Of a DNA stretch of 64,000 nt, positions 24,647-33,660 are shown piece after piece. Below the pieces are notes generated by a model. That model worked only from the letters and a program-made list of their open reading frames with translations. It did no database searches and was not told the DNA's origin. The DNA comes from Symsagittifera roscoffensis (Eukaryota; Xenacoelomorpha; Acoela; Convolutidae): contig NC_087063.1 of NCBI RefSeq assembly GCF_963678635.1, positions 50,417,220-50,481,219 on the forward strand, read 5' to 3'. Made by a program: the position numbers and the translations under genes. Position 1 is the stretch's first letter, and every line of letters starts with the position of its first letter.

Positions 24647-25573
24647 AATTAATTAAATTAAATACCCAGTTCAGAAATAAAAAGATCGACTGGTGAAAAG
24701 ATCCATTTAAATTTTTGTTATCTCTGATAGGATATTTGTTTGTGTCAGTTTTATTTTTATCAAAATCTTTTATAACAGGATTCGTTATTTATTTAGTTTT
24801 TGAAAACAATTGCTCATAGAATGCGTTTGCGGAATATCAAGATTTTTTTAACGTTACCGCAAAAAATTAAATTACTCCAGCGTTTTTAGCAAAAGATCTT
24901 TAACAATTGAGTCTAAAGTTTTTTTCTAAATAAAAAAAAGCTGCGAGAAAGTTCTTTTTGTCAACATTTGATAATGTAAGTAGTTATGTTATCAATAATG
25001 CCAAATATGAGCCCGATTGGTTAATTCAAGTATCATATTAATTTATAATCATAATTTTGATTTTATTCGCGAAACTTTTTATACTCAAAACTTTCACTAA
25101 AAATGTCAACAGTTTTATTTTGGACATTATTTATTTGGGTTTTGTTACTCAAATTTTGTGTAAAGACAAAAATTTGGCTTGGTTGCAAGGATTCGAATAA
25201 ATGGTGTCAGTATTATTTGCCCCAGGACAACTGGCCTTATGCTAACTTGCCCTATACTAAATGAAAACTTGTCCTATGTCAACTTGCCCCATATGACAAA
25301 CTGTGCTTTGCCGTTTTGTCCAAAAGTTAACACTTCTAGTTAATTATTTGACGTTCAAATTGATTAATGTCTAGGACCAGTAAGTGCTAATGATAGACTG
25401 TATTTGTTTTGAGATAAGAAGAGAAGCTAACTCAAAATCATTTAAATTGAGCCTCAAAAGTCTCAAATCTAAGCCATAACTTTTGTGAGTTAACGCAAAA
25501 TAGAGAGCCCATATATTGGGAGGTGATAGAGGCCAATACTGCAATAATTTTCTCTTTCCCTCACCCCTCCCCT

Positions 25574-25592
25574 ATACTGGGGTTCCCAGTAT
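25574..25592. repeat. Short hairpin (8-bp perfect stem, 3-nt loop), copy 1
   Basis: ATACTGGG (25574-25581), loop GTT, then CCCAGTAT (25585-25592). Pyrimidine-rich CCCCTCCCC on the left faces GAGGGGTTTTAGGGTGGGG on the right, so the stem can extend imperfectly. It lies in the non-coding leader-like part of the outer element. Confidence 0.6.
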
Positions 25593-25820
25593 GAGGGGTT
25601 TTAGGGTGGGGCAGTACTTGCACTTATTCGGTTTCATGTCTTCAAGTTAAAATATTCGATTTTTTCGAATTTTGAACTCTTGACTTTTGGACTGAGAGTA
25701 ATGTGCATTAGCAACTATGCCAAGAAACCGGCTAAAAACATAAATATATATGTGGTATTTATATTATTTATGCTTTATGTTAAACGCTTAGTTGGTCGGT
25801 CTTTTGACCTTGATTAATGT

Positions 25821-26690
25821 TTGAACTTTTGTTCAGTTGAAAATAAACGTTGTCTATCAGCTAGTTGTTTTGCACCGCTCCTATTGAGACTCACTGTTTG
25901 TCGTTCCATAAAAGCTCGGGAGAAAGGAGTGTTATGCAATTCATATAGGTGGGACGAAGCAGACGCGAAAAATCGCAGCTATCTTTTCCTATGTTTGGGA
26001 GCTGAAGGACAAAGACAAGTTCAACAGCAAAGACCTAGTTTGGATTTACATAATGTGACCACACAAGAACTCATGACGACACTGGAAGACACTTTTGTTA
26101 CGAACAGAATAGTAGCCTTCGAAAGGTACAATTTTATTTGTCGGAAACAAAAGAAATCGGAGAGTCTGGAACAATTTCATGCAGATCTAGTCGAATTAGC
26201 TTCACGGGCTGACTGTGGTTATCGTGAAGACGAGTGGGTAGGAGACATGTTCACAGCGCATATCAACAATGAAAAAAAAATGCAGAAGATTTACTAGCAC
26301 AAACACGGAGTCTACAAGATGCGTGTGAAGATGCAATCCGTCGGGAAAAAGGCATTGAACCCAGTCGCCCAATGAAGATAAATCCATTCGGAGGACAAAC
26401 TACAACAAAATAAGAACCGGTACAATATATCAACACCCGTGGCCGATACAATCACTCAAATAATCAAAACTCACAAAGTCGGGGTGTCTTTCGTGGACGA
26501 CCGTATCCACGCGGAACACAAAACACACGAGGACCAAAAAACAATAACATAAACATTTCAAAACAATGTTACAAATGCGGAAATCAATACGGCCAAAATT
26601 ATCTCCAATCTTGTCCGGCCCAAGACAAGATTTGTTCAAAATGTGCCAAACGAGATCATTTGCAAAAGTTTGTGGATCCACGAACGTTAA
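25821..26690 (+). pseudogene. Degenerate gag of outer Ty3/gypsy-like element, copy 1
   Basis: The region encodes a gag-type capsid/nucleocapsid in pieces. The first frame (to 26297) contains WDEADAKNRSYLFLCLGAEG and the stretch FERYNFICRKQK, which aligns with the inner element's FDRYEAFTRSK. A run of nine A at 26273-26281 breaks the frame. The next frame continues with DLLAQTRSLQDACEDAIRRE, which matches the inner element's AFEYAIRREKG. A stop (TAA, near 26410) follows, then an Arg/Gly/Asn-rich tract (26430-26560). The nucleocapsid has CYKCGNQYGQNYLQSC, a damaged first knuckle with Tyr where the inner element has His, and then CSKCAKRDH, after which the frame shifts again. It is too broken to make a full protein. 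The assignment as gag rests on this layout and on alignment to the inner element. Confidence 0.75.
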
Positions 26691-27266
26691 TTACTTAGGA
26701 AACCAACAGGAGGAGGAACAGGAAAAAATAGAAACTGAGAGTCTGGAAACCGAAAACGACCCCGGGGCATTTGGTGAGTTCACCTCAAATAATGGATGGG
26801 ATGATTATCAAATAGACAAATTCTCGGTTATGGCAATCGCTGAATACTTTGAGATAAAAAACACGGTTACCTTGTCGGAAGATGACCTAAAGGGTCATAT
26901 TGTCAAGTTAAAAACAAATACAGAAGAACTATTCGCTATCGCCAATTCGTGTAGTACAATGTCTTTTCTAAACAAAAAAACCGCACGGCGTATACAACAA
27001 AACGACAAATCAGCACTTTTCAAATGCATCCCACCGGACCACACTGCCAGAAATCTGACATGCTACAATGGTGAAACAATAAATCCGAAGGGAAGATTGA
27101 TAAAAACCATCGAATCAGGAGGCTGAAGAATTCAATCAGCTACGTTCATCATTGTGGATGACCAAAAAGCAAACATCATAGGACGAAACATACTACCACC
27201 AATAGGTGTCAAGTTGGTTCAAGAAAAGCAGAAAGAGAATGTGTTAAGTGTACGTGAGCAGGAATA
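26566..27266 (+). pseudogene. Degenerate retropepsin region of outer element, copy 1
   Basis: An open frame from 26566 to 27126 carries the end of the nucleocapsid and a retropepsin-like domain. The stretch DDLKGHIVKLKT aligns with DDLEGHLIRVKV of the inner element. The next part aligns with the inner element's protease active site, but the catalytic Asp-Thr/Ser-Gly is replaced by Asn-Ser-Cys (26944-26952), so aspartic protease activity should be lost. CYNGE and, after a stop (27124-27126), FIIVDDQKANIIGRNILPP (the usual downstream retropepsin segment ending ILGR/IIGR-N-L) complete the domain. The protease would normally process the Gag-Pol polyprotein. Confidence 0.72.
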
Positions 27267-28369
27267 ATCAGATCTAGAGATTTAACAATGTGTCAAAGAT
27301 ATCTTTCAACAACAGTGCATACATATCGGAAAATCGAAGAATGATATGATGAGAACTCAATTCAACTAAGATTTCATTCCCATACAACAAAAAGCTCGAC
27401 GTATCCCTGTCTTATTATCCCTGTCTTATTATCCCTGTATCCCTAATTAATTAAATTAAATACCCAGTTCAGAAATAAAAAGATCGACTGGTGAAAAGAT
27501 CCATTTAAATTTTTGTTATCTCTGATAGGATATTTGTTTGTGTCAGTTTTATTTTTATCAAAATCTTTTATAACAGGATTCGTTATTTATTTAGTTCTGA
27601 AAACAATTGCTCATAGAATGCGTTTGCGGAATATCAAGATTTTTTTAACGTTACCGCAAAAAATTAAATTACTCCAGCGTTTTTAGCAAAAGATCTTTAA
27701 CAATTGAGTCTAAAGTTTTTTTCTAAATAAAAAAAAGCTGCGAGAAAGTTCTTTTTGTCAACATTTGATAATGTAAGTAGTTATGTTATCAATAATGCCA
27801 AATATGAGCCCGATTGGTTAATTCAAGTATCATATTAATTTATAATCATAATTTTGATTTTATTCGCGAAACTTTTTATACTCAAAACTTTCACTAAAAA
27901 TGTCAACAGTTTTATTTTGGACATTATTTATTTGGGTTTTGTTACTCAAATTTTGTGTAAAGACAAAAATTTGGCTTGGTTGCAAGGATTCGAATAAATG
28001 GTGTCAGTATTATTTGCCCCAGGACAACTGGCCTTATGCTAATTTGCCCTATACTAAATGAAAACTTGTCCTATGTCAACTTGCCCCATATGACAAACTG
28101 TGCTTTGCCGTTTGTCCAAAAGTTAACACTTCTAGTTAATTATTTGACGTTCAAATTGATTAATGTCTAGGACCAGTAAGTGCTAATGATAGACTGTATT
28201 TGTTTTGAGATAAGAAGAGAAGCTAACTCAAAATCATTTAAATTGAGCCTCAAAAGTCTCAAATCTAAGCCATAACTTTTGTGAGTTAACGCAAAATAGA
28301 GAGCCCATATATTGGGAGGTGATAGAGGCCAATACTGCAATAATTTTCTCTTTCCCTCACCCCTCCCCT

Positions 28370-28388
28370 ATACTGGGGTTCCCAGTAT
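28370..28388. repeat. Short hairpin, copy 2
   Basis: The same ATACTGGG/CCCAGTAT inverted repeat in the second duplication copy, unchanged. Confidence 0.6.
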
Positions 28389-28616
28389 GAGGGGTTTTAG
28401 GGTGGGGCAGTACTTGCACTTATTCGGTTTCATGTCTTCAAGTTAAAATATTCGATTTTTTCGAATTTTGAACTCTTGACTTTTGGACTGAGAGTAATGT
28501 GCATTAGCAACTATGCCAAGAAACCGGCTAAAAACATAAATATATATGTGGTATTTATATTATTTATGCTTTATGTTAAACGCTTAGTTGGTCGGTCTTT
28601 TGACCTTGATTAATGT

Positions 28617-29486
28617 TTGAACTTTTGTTCAGTTGAAAATAAACGTTGTCTATCAGCTAGTTGTTTTGCACCGCTCCTATTGAGACTCACTGTTTGTCGT
28701 TCCATAAAAGCTCGGGAGAAAGGAGTGTTATGCAATTCATATAGGTGGGACGAAGCAGACGCGAAAAATCGCAGCTATCTTTTCCTATGTTTGGGAGCTG
28801 AAGGACAAAGACAAGTTCAACAGCAAAGACCTAGTTTGGATTTACATAATGTGACCACACAAGAACTCATGACGACACTGGAAGACACTTTTGTTACGAA
28901 CAGAATAGTAGCCTTCGAAAGGTACAATTTTATTTGTCGGAAACAAAAGAAATCGGAGAGTCTGGAACAATTTCATGCAGATCTAGTCGAATTAGCTTCA
29001 CGGGCTGACTGTGGTTATCGTGAAGACGAGTGGGTAGGAGACATGTTCACAGCGCATATCAACAATGAAAAAAAAATGCAGAAGATTTACTAGCACAAAC
29101 ACGGAGTCTACAAGATGCGTGTGAAGATGCAATCCGTCGGGAAAAAGGCATTGAACCCAGTCGCCCAATGAAGATAAATCCATTCGGAGGACAAACTACA
29201 ACAAAATAAGAACCGGTACAATATATCAACACCCGTGGCCGATACAATCACTCAAATAATCAAAACTCACAAAGTCGGGGTGTCTTTCGTGGACGACCGT
29301 ATCCACGCGGAACACAAAACACACGAGGACCAAAAAACAATAACATAAACATTTCAAAACAATGTTACAAATGCGGAAATCAATACGGCCAAAATTATCT
29401 CCAATCTTGTCCGGCCCAAGACAAGATTTGTTCAAAATGTGCCAAACGAGATCATTTGCAAAAGTTTGTGGATCCACGAACGTTAA
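28617..29486 (+). pseudogene. Degenerate gag of outer element, copy 2
   Basis: Duplicate of 25821-26690, 2796 bp downstream. The encoded fragments are identical to copy 1 and include the same poly-A frameshift (29069-29077), the same stop after the Arg-rich part and the same altered first zinc knuckle. All of these lesions therefore predate the duplication. This copy belongs to the part of the outer element that is interrupted by the inner element. Confidence 0.75.
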
Positions 29487-30062
29487 TTACTTAGGAAACC
29501 AACAGGAGGAGGAACAGGAAAAAATAGAAACTGAGAGTCTGGAAACCGAAAACGACCCCGGGGCATTTGGTGAGTTCACCTCAAATAATGGATGGGATGA
29601 TTATCAAATAGACAAATTCTCGGTTATGGCAATCGCTGAATACTTTGAGATAAAAAACACGGTTACCTTGTCGGAAGATGACCTAAAGGGTCATATTGTC
29701 AAGTTAAAAACAAATACAGAAGAACTATTCGCTATCGCCAATTCGTGTAGTACAATGTCTTTTCTAAACAAAAAAACCGCACGGCGTATACAACAAAACG
29801 ACAAATCAGCACTTTTCAAATGCATCCCACCGGACCACACTGCCAGAAATCTGACATGCTACAATGGTGAAACAATAAATCCGAAGGGAAGATTGATAAA
29901 AACCATCGAATCAGGAGGCTGAAGAATTCAATCAGCTACGTTCATCATTGTGGATGACCAAAAAGCAAACATCATAGGACGAAACATACTACCACCAATA
30001 GGTGTCAAGTTGGTTCAAGAAAAGCAGAAAGAGAATGTGTTAAGTGTACGTGAGCAGGAATA
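29362..30062 (+). pseudogene. Degenerate retropepsin region of outer element, copy 2
   Basis: Duplicate of 26566-27266. The catalytic site is again Asn-Ser-Cys (29740-29748). The stretch after it runs toward the reverse transcriptase N-terminus: ARRIP is encoded just before the break at 30206. The inner element's pol has the closely similar CRIPIHIPEKVEQ at the matching place, which locates the insertion at the very start of reverse transcriptase. Confidence 0.72.
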
Positions 30063-30206
30063 ATCAGATCTAGAGATTTAACAATGTGTCAAAGATATCT
30101 TTCAACAACAGTGCATACATATCGGAAAATCGAAGAATGATATGATGAGAACTCAATTCAACTAAGATTTCATTCCCATACAACAAAAAGCTCGACGTAT
30201 CCCTGT

Positions 30207-30211
30207 GCATC
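30207..30211. repeat. Target-site duplication, left (GCATC)
   Basis: GCATC directly precedes the 5' LTR and recurs directly after the 3' LTR at 37601-37605. A 5-bp duplication is typical of Ty3/gypsy integrase. Confidence 0.85.
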
Positions 30212-30576
30212 TGTTATCCGTACGGTTTTATACTACATCCGTACATCTGTTATATACTAGATATCCAATAGAACTCAGTACAACTAAAACAAGTTACATA
30301 GATTGTTTATAGTTCTAATTCTTAACCATACGTACTTAAGTAAACGTAATCATATAGATATCTGATCTAATTAGGTACCTATTAACCTAACACTAATTTC
30401 AATAGTTATTTCTGAGTCTCTGTCGCTCTGATGATTTCGAGGTCAGATTCGAATCAGACATAAACTTACCGATTGAATTTAAGTTGATAACAGAATGTTT
30501 TTGTTTCTTATCTCTAACTACACAGCATGTCTCAATTCATTTCTAACCGATATACACCGAGTCCGTGGGTAGAACA
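30212..30576 (+). repeat. 5' LTR of inner element
   Basis: 365 bp, begins TGTTATCCGTACGG and ends AGAACA, so the TG...CA ends are present. Compared with the 3' LTR it has an extra stretch of about 26 bp after TACGG that looks like a partial local repeat (CATCCGTACATCTGTTAT), and an extra nine or so bases near 30390. Confidence 0.9.
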
Positions 30577-31730
30577 TGGCGCAGCCAGCACTCACAAAAA
30601 ACCCACTGGGTATTGCACCATTCTGGCAGAAAGCCTCGGTGGAATCCCCAACCGAGTGGGAGAAATGGAATCAGGAGCTCTATCTAGGAATTGTCGCAAA
30701 AGACGGAATAAATCTCAAAAAAGTGAAGCAAAAAGTGAAGCAAAAACTCTCACAAAATCCACCCACAATACGAAAACCCCAAGAGCCTGGTTATGAACTT
30801 CCTATAGAGGGGGAAACTCAATCACAAACTAGGGACTGGAACATGAGAAAAATATACAGTGGGATAACCAGTGTGCCCAATTGGATAACTTGGGACCCAC
30901 CGTGGACGGAATACCAGGGGAAGAAGCCGACATTAAATTCCGAAGCTATATTTATCTACGCCTCGGATACGAAGGCCAAAGACGTCTCAGTCAACATTAC
31001 CCAGATTAGAGCATTTTGGAATAGACTGGAACACATCTTCATCAAAGACCGCAACGTTTCGTTTGACAGATACGAGGCGTTCACAAGAAGTAAAACAAGA
31101 CATTAGAGTAAAACATTAGAGCCATTCCACTGTGGCCTCACGGAATTTGTAAAAAAAGGAAACTTCAAATGCCCCAATTGCAATGCTAACACCTTGGAAA
31201 CAGAAATTTTTTGAGATCTCTTCACAGCAAATATGACGAATGATGAAGTACAAAAACATCTGCTGGCAGAGACGAAATCTCCCACACAAGCGTTCGAATA
31301 CGCAATACGCAGAGAGAAGGGTCTGGAAAAACAGCTCCAAATACGCAAACAAGGATCGTCACCATCTTCTTCTCAACAAATAGGAATAAAGACCGAACCA
31401 GTTGGGTTCATTCAAAAACGAGGGGAATCATACCGCAATAACAGAAGGGGGAACAGAGGTCAAGGGCAATCACAGCGGGGAAACTCTCAACGACAAGGCA
31501 ACGATCGGAAACAATCTTGCTTTAAGTGCGGTAATCCGTTCGGACCCGGACATCTTCAACAATGCCCGGACAAAGATAAGATCTGCAATAAATGCACGAA
31601 AATGGGACACTACGCCAAACTCTGTAATTCTTCAAACGTTAAGGCAATCATGGAAGAACAAACTATACAAGACACAGACATAGCGGTGTACGTCGATTAT
31701 CTCCAGGCAGGAGATGTCGTTCCGGGATAG
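30576..31730 (+). pseudogene. gag of inner element, two in-frame stops
   Basis: One reading frame runs from an ATG at 30576 to 31730 and is interrupted by TAG (31104-31106) and TGA (31212-31214). Its N-terminal half includes ITSVPNWITWDPPW. The central FDRYEAFTRS and AIRREKGLEK align with the outer element's gag. An Arg/Gly/Asn/Gln-rich basic tract (about 31400-31510) precedes two nucleocapsid knuckles: an unusual CFKC...H...C (spacing CX2CX7HX3C) and a canonical CNKCTKMGHYAKLC (CX2CX4HX4C). The first stop is caused by an 18-bp local duplication (31090-31107). The ATG uses the last base of the LTR and the first two bases of the primer-binding site, which leaves no leader after the LTR. An upstream start or spliced leader cannot be excluded. 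Confidence 0.82.
30577..30594 (+). other. Primer-binding site of inner element
   Basis: TGGCGCAGCCAGCACTCA starts immediately after the LTR. TGG is the complement of a tRNA CCA end. The matching tRNA cannot be named without the host tRNA set. Confidence 0.65.
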
Positions 31731-32290
31731 GAATTCATCCATCCAGAGGACAACAGCGTAAATGCATTGAATTTCTACGAAAAAACGGCTGAAAAAATAA
31801 AGACGGACGATTTAGAAGGCCATCTTATTCGAGTCAAGGTAGAGGACAATGATATTGTCTTCATTGCTGATACAGGGTCCAATGTCATTCATAAACAACA
31901 AAACAGCTACCACACTACAAAATACAGTGACGAGTGCCATACGCATTCAGTTAAATCAAGATCACGAGGCAAATAGAATGGTGTGCTACAACGGCTACAA
32001 AACTCCTACGTTTCAGCAGGTTGATTACCCTAATAGTGTCAGGGAGGTGGTAAATCAACACCGAGCCATTTATTGTGGTTGAGGTTAAACGGGCGAATAT
32101 TTTGGGAAGAAATCTCCTACCGCAACTAGGCATACATCTCCATCAAGAAAAACCAAATGGTAAGTCAATCAATTATATAGCTGATACAGACCAATCGGAC
32201 ACAGTCATTACCAATTGGGTCAAGGCAACATACCCAGGGTTATGTACACGCATCGGCTGCTCAAAAACCACATGGTTCACACAAAATTCC
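31731..32290 (+). pseudogene. Retropepsin of inner element, frameshifted
   Basis: It follows gag in the same frame after a single stop (31728-31730). DDLEGHLIRVKV leads to the intact active-site motif FIADTGSNV, with Asp-Thr-Gly at 31869-31877. Immediately after it the frame shifts: the homologous sequence SFINNKTATTLQ continues in a second frame, and VVEVKRANILGRNLLPQLGI, the conserved closing segment, in a third. So the catalytic triad is kept but the domain is broken in at least two places. It would cleave Gag-Pol into its mature parts. Confidence 0.78.
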
Positions 32291-33201
32291 TAAGCGATTT
32301 CAAAGCATTACAACAAAAAGGATGCAGAATTCCGATACATATTCCAGAAAAAGTTGAACAAGAAATCAATTCTCTATTTGACCAAGGTCATATTGTGAAA
32401 CTCGATAAATGTAGCGACAAGCAGTTCATAAGCCCAATTGTAATAACTGTAAAGAAAGATCATAAAATAAAACTAGCAATGGACTCAAAGCGAATTCACA
32501 AAGCGATACATAAGAACAAATATCAAATGCCGAATATCGACGTACTCCTGGATAACGTAGCCCAGCCAGCTCAAGAGGAAAATAACAAACCAGGGGCAAC
32601 ACATGTTTCTACAATTGACCTTCGCTATGCCTACAGTCAACTAAACTTGGATGATACAACCAAGACGCAGTGTAATTTTAGTATATTAGGTGGGCAAGCA
32701 ACCGGCACTTACCAGTTTCAAACTGAATTGTACGGGCTCTCAGATATGCCCGCAGAATTCCAGAAGGCCATTGATCTAACTTGGAATAACGAAAAAGATA
32801 CATTCGCTTTTCTCGACGACCACAATTTAATTATATCCCACGGAAGAAAAGAACAACATATCGATAAACTGAAAAGAGTATTAGACAGGTTAGACCAAGA
32901 AAAAATGGCTATTTCTGTAAGTAAGAGTGAATTCGGCTGTAAAGAATTCGAATGGCTGGGTTTTGTCATGAATGAATACGGAACCATACCGATGCACAAG
33001 AAAATCGACGCAATCACAAAACTTCAACATTCCAAAACTTTCAAACAACTCAAAAATTTTATGGGCTCTGTTCATCATTTAAATAAATTTATACCAAACC
33101 TGGCTCAATTGTGTACACCGCTTAGACCACTCATATCATCTTCTTCTAAATTTCACTTCAGTTGGGAAGAAAAACATGAGAGGCAATCAAAAAAATACTA
33201 A
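32265..33201 (+). pseudogene. Reverse transcriptase of inner element
   Basis: The longest clean domain of the element. CRIPIHIPEKVEQEINSL, FISPIVITVKKDHK and IKLAMDSKRIHKAIHKNKYQ are fingers and palm features of Ty3/gypsy reverse transcriptase. STIDLRYAYSQL supplies the first catalytic Asp (32617-32619), LYGLSDMPAEFQKAID is the next conserved block, and the catalytic box is FLDD (32809-32820) where most relatives have Tyr at the first position. FEWLGFVMNEYGT and KTFKQLKNFMGSVHHLNKFIPNLAQL form the thumb/connection. The upstream part of the ORF (32215-32265) is out of frame with the protease end, and a frameshift near 33177 separates it from RNase H. Confidence 0.88.
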
Positions 33202-33660
33202 CAGCAGTCCGAAACATCACAGAAAATCGACATTTCGTAAATAACCGTGAGACAAGAATTGTATACGACGCAAGCTGCGATAGTATCAGAGCAGCTCTTG
33301 AACAAGAAACTCCAGATGGATTGGCTATGTCTCCAGATTTTTCAATAAGTGCGAAACTAAATATTCAGTAAACGAGTTGGAACTCCTTGCCGCGGCGTGG
33401 GCCATTGATCACTTTAAGTATTATCTGTATGGCCGCCGCTTTAAATTAATTACTGACCACCAAGCTTTGGTTAGTGCCCTAAACAGCAATAGAAATAATA
33501 GAACATATCAAAAACGTCTAACTAGATGGATTAACCGTCTCTTTCCATATGATTTTGAAATAAAACACTTTTCCGGCAGCAAAATGGGCTGAATCGATTA
33601 TGTTTTGCGCCACCCGGTGGTAAAACCACAACCTCCCGCGTACTGGGACAAACATTTCGT
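33177..33660 (+). pseudogene. RNase H of inner element, frameshifted
   Basis: The three acidic motifs are all visible but lie in different frames: IVYDASCDSIRAALEQE near 33255-33310, then after a frameshift near 33330 VNELELLAAAWAIDHFKYYL (about 33365-33430) and FKLITDHQALVSAL (about 33440-33480). The domain ends with FEIKHFSGSKMG and a TGA (33590-33592) where the family usually has a Leu or similar residue before IDYVLRHP. It would remove the RNA strand during reverse transcription. Confidence 0.82.

Larger units (their letters stand above)
24647..27410 (+). repeat. 2.8-kb tandem duplication, copy 1 (outer element 5' part)
   Basis: This segment and 27445-30206 are almost identical. By eye I find only about three differences in 2.76 kb (near 24797/27595, 25242/28040 and 25315/28111). 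The first 1.15 kb is AT-rich and non-coding, with a TATA-like stretch around 25740-25775 (ATAAATATATATGTGG), and could hold the LTR and leader of the outer retroelement. The rest holds degenerate gag and protease sequence. Copy 1 stops matching at 27410, inside what would be the start of reverse transcriptase. A 34-bp filler (27411-27444) with two copies of CTTATTATCCCTGT separates it from copy 2. Confidence 0.93.
27445..30206 (+). repeat. 2.8-kb tandem duplication, copy 2 (outer element 5' part)
   Basis: Second copy of 24647-27410. It begins at the same AATTAATTAAATTAAATACC and ends at GTATCCCTGT (30197-30206). The inner element follows at once: its 5-bp target duplication is 30207-30211 and its LTR starts at 30212. 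Only this copy is continuous with the remainder of the outer element on the far side of the inner element, at 37601 onward. Confidence 0.93.

Noticed and set aside
25180-25215. tRNA gene (GGATTCGAATAA resembling a B box)
   Set aside because: No A box, anticodon arm or acceptor pairing can be drawn around it.
26202-26681. Minus-strand ORFs of 60-83 residues opposite gag, repeated at 28998-29477
   Set aside because: They are antisense shadows of the gag region and are doubled only because the segment is duplicated.
32718-33017. Minus-strand ORF of 99 residues
   Set aside because: Shadow of the reverse transcriptase on the plus strand.
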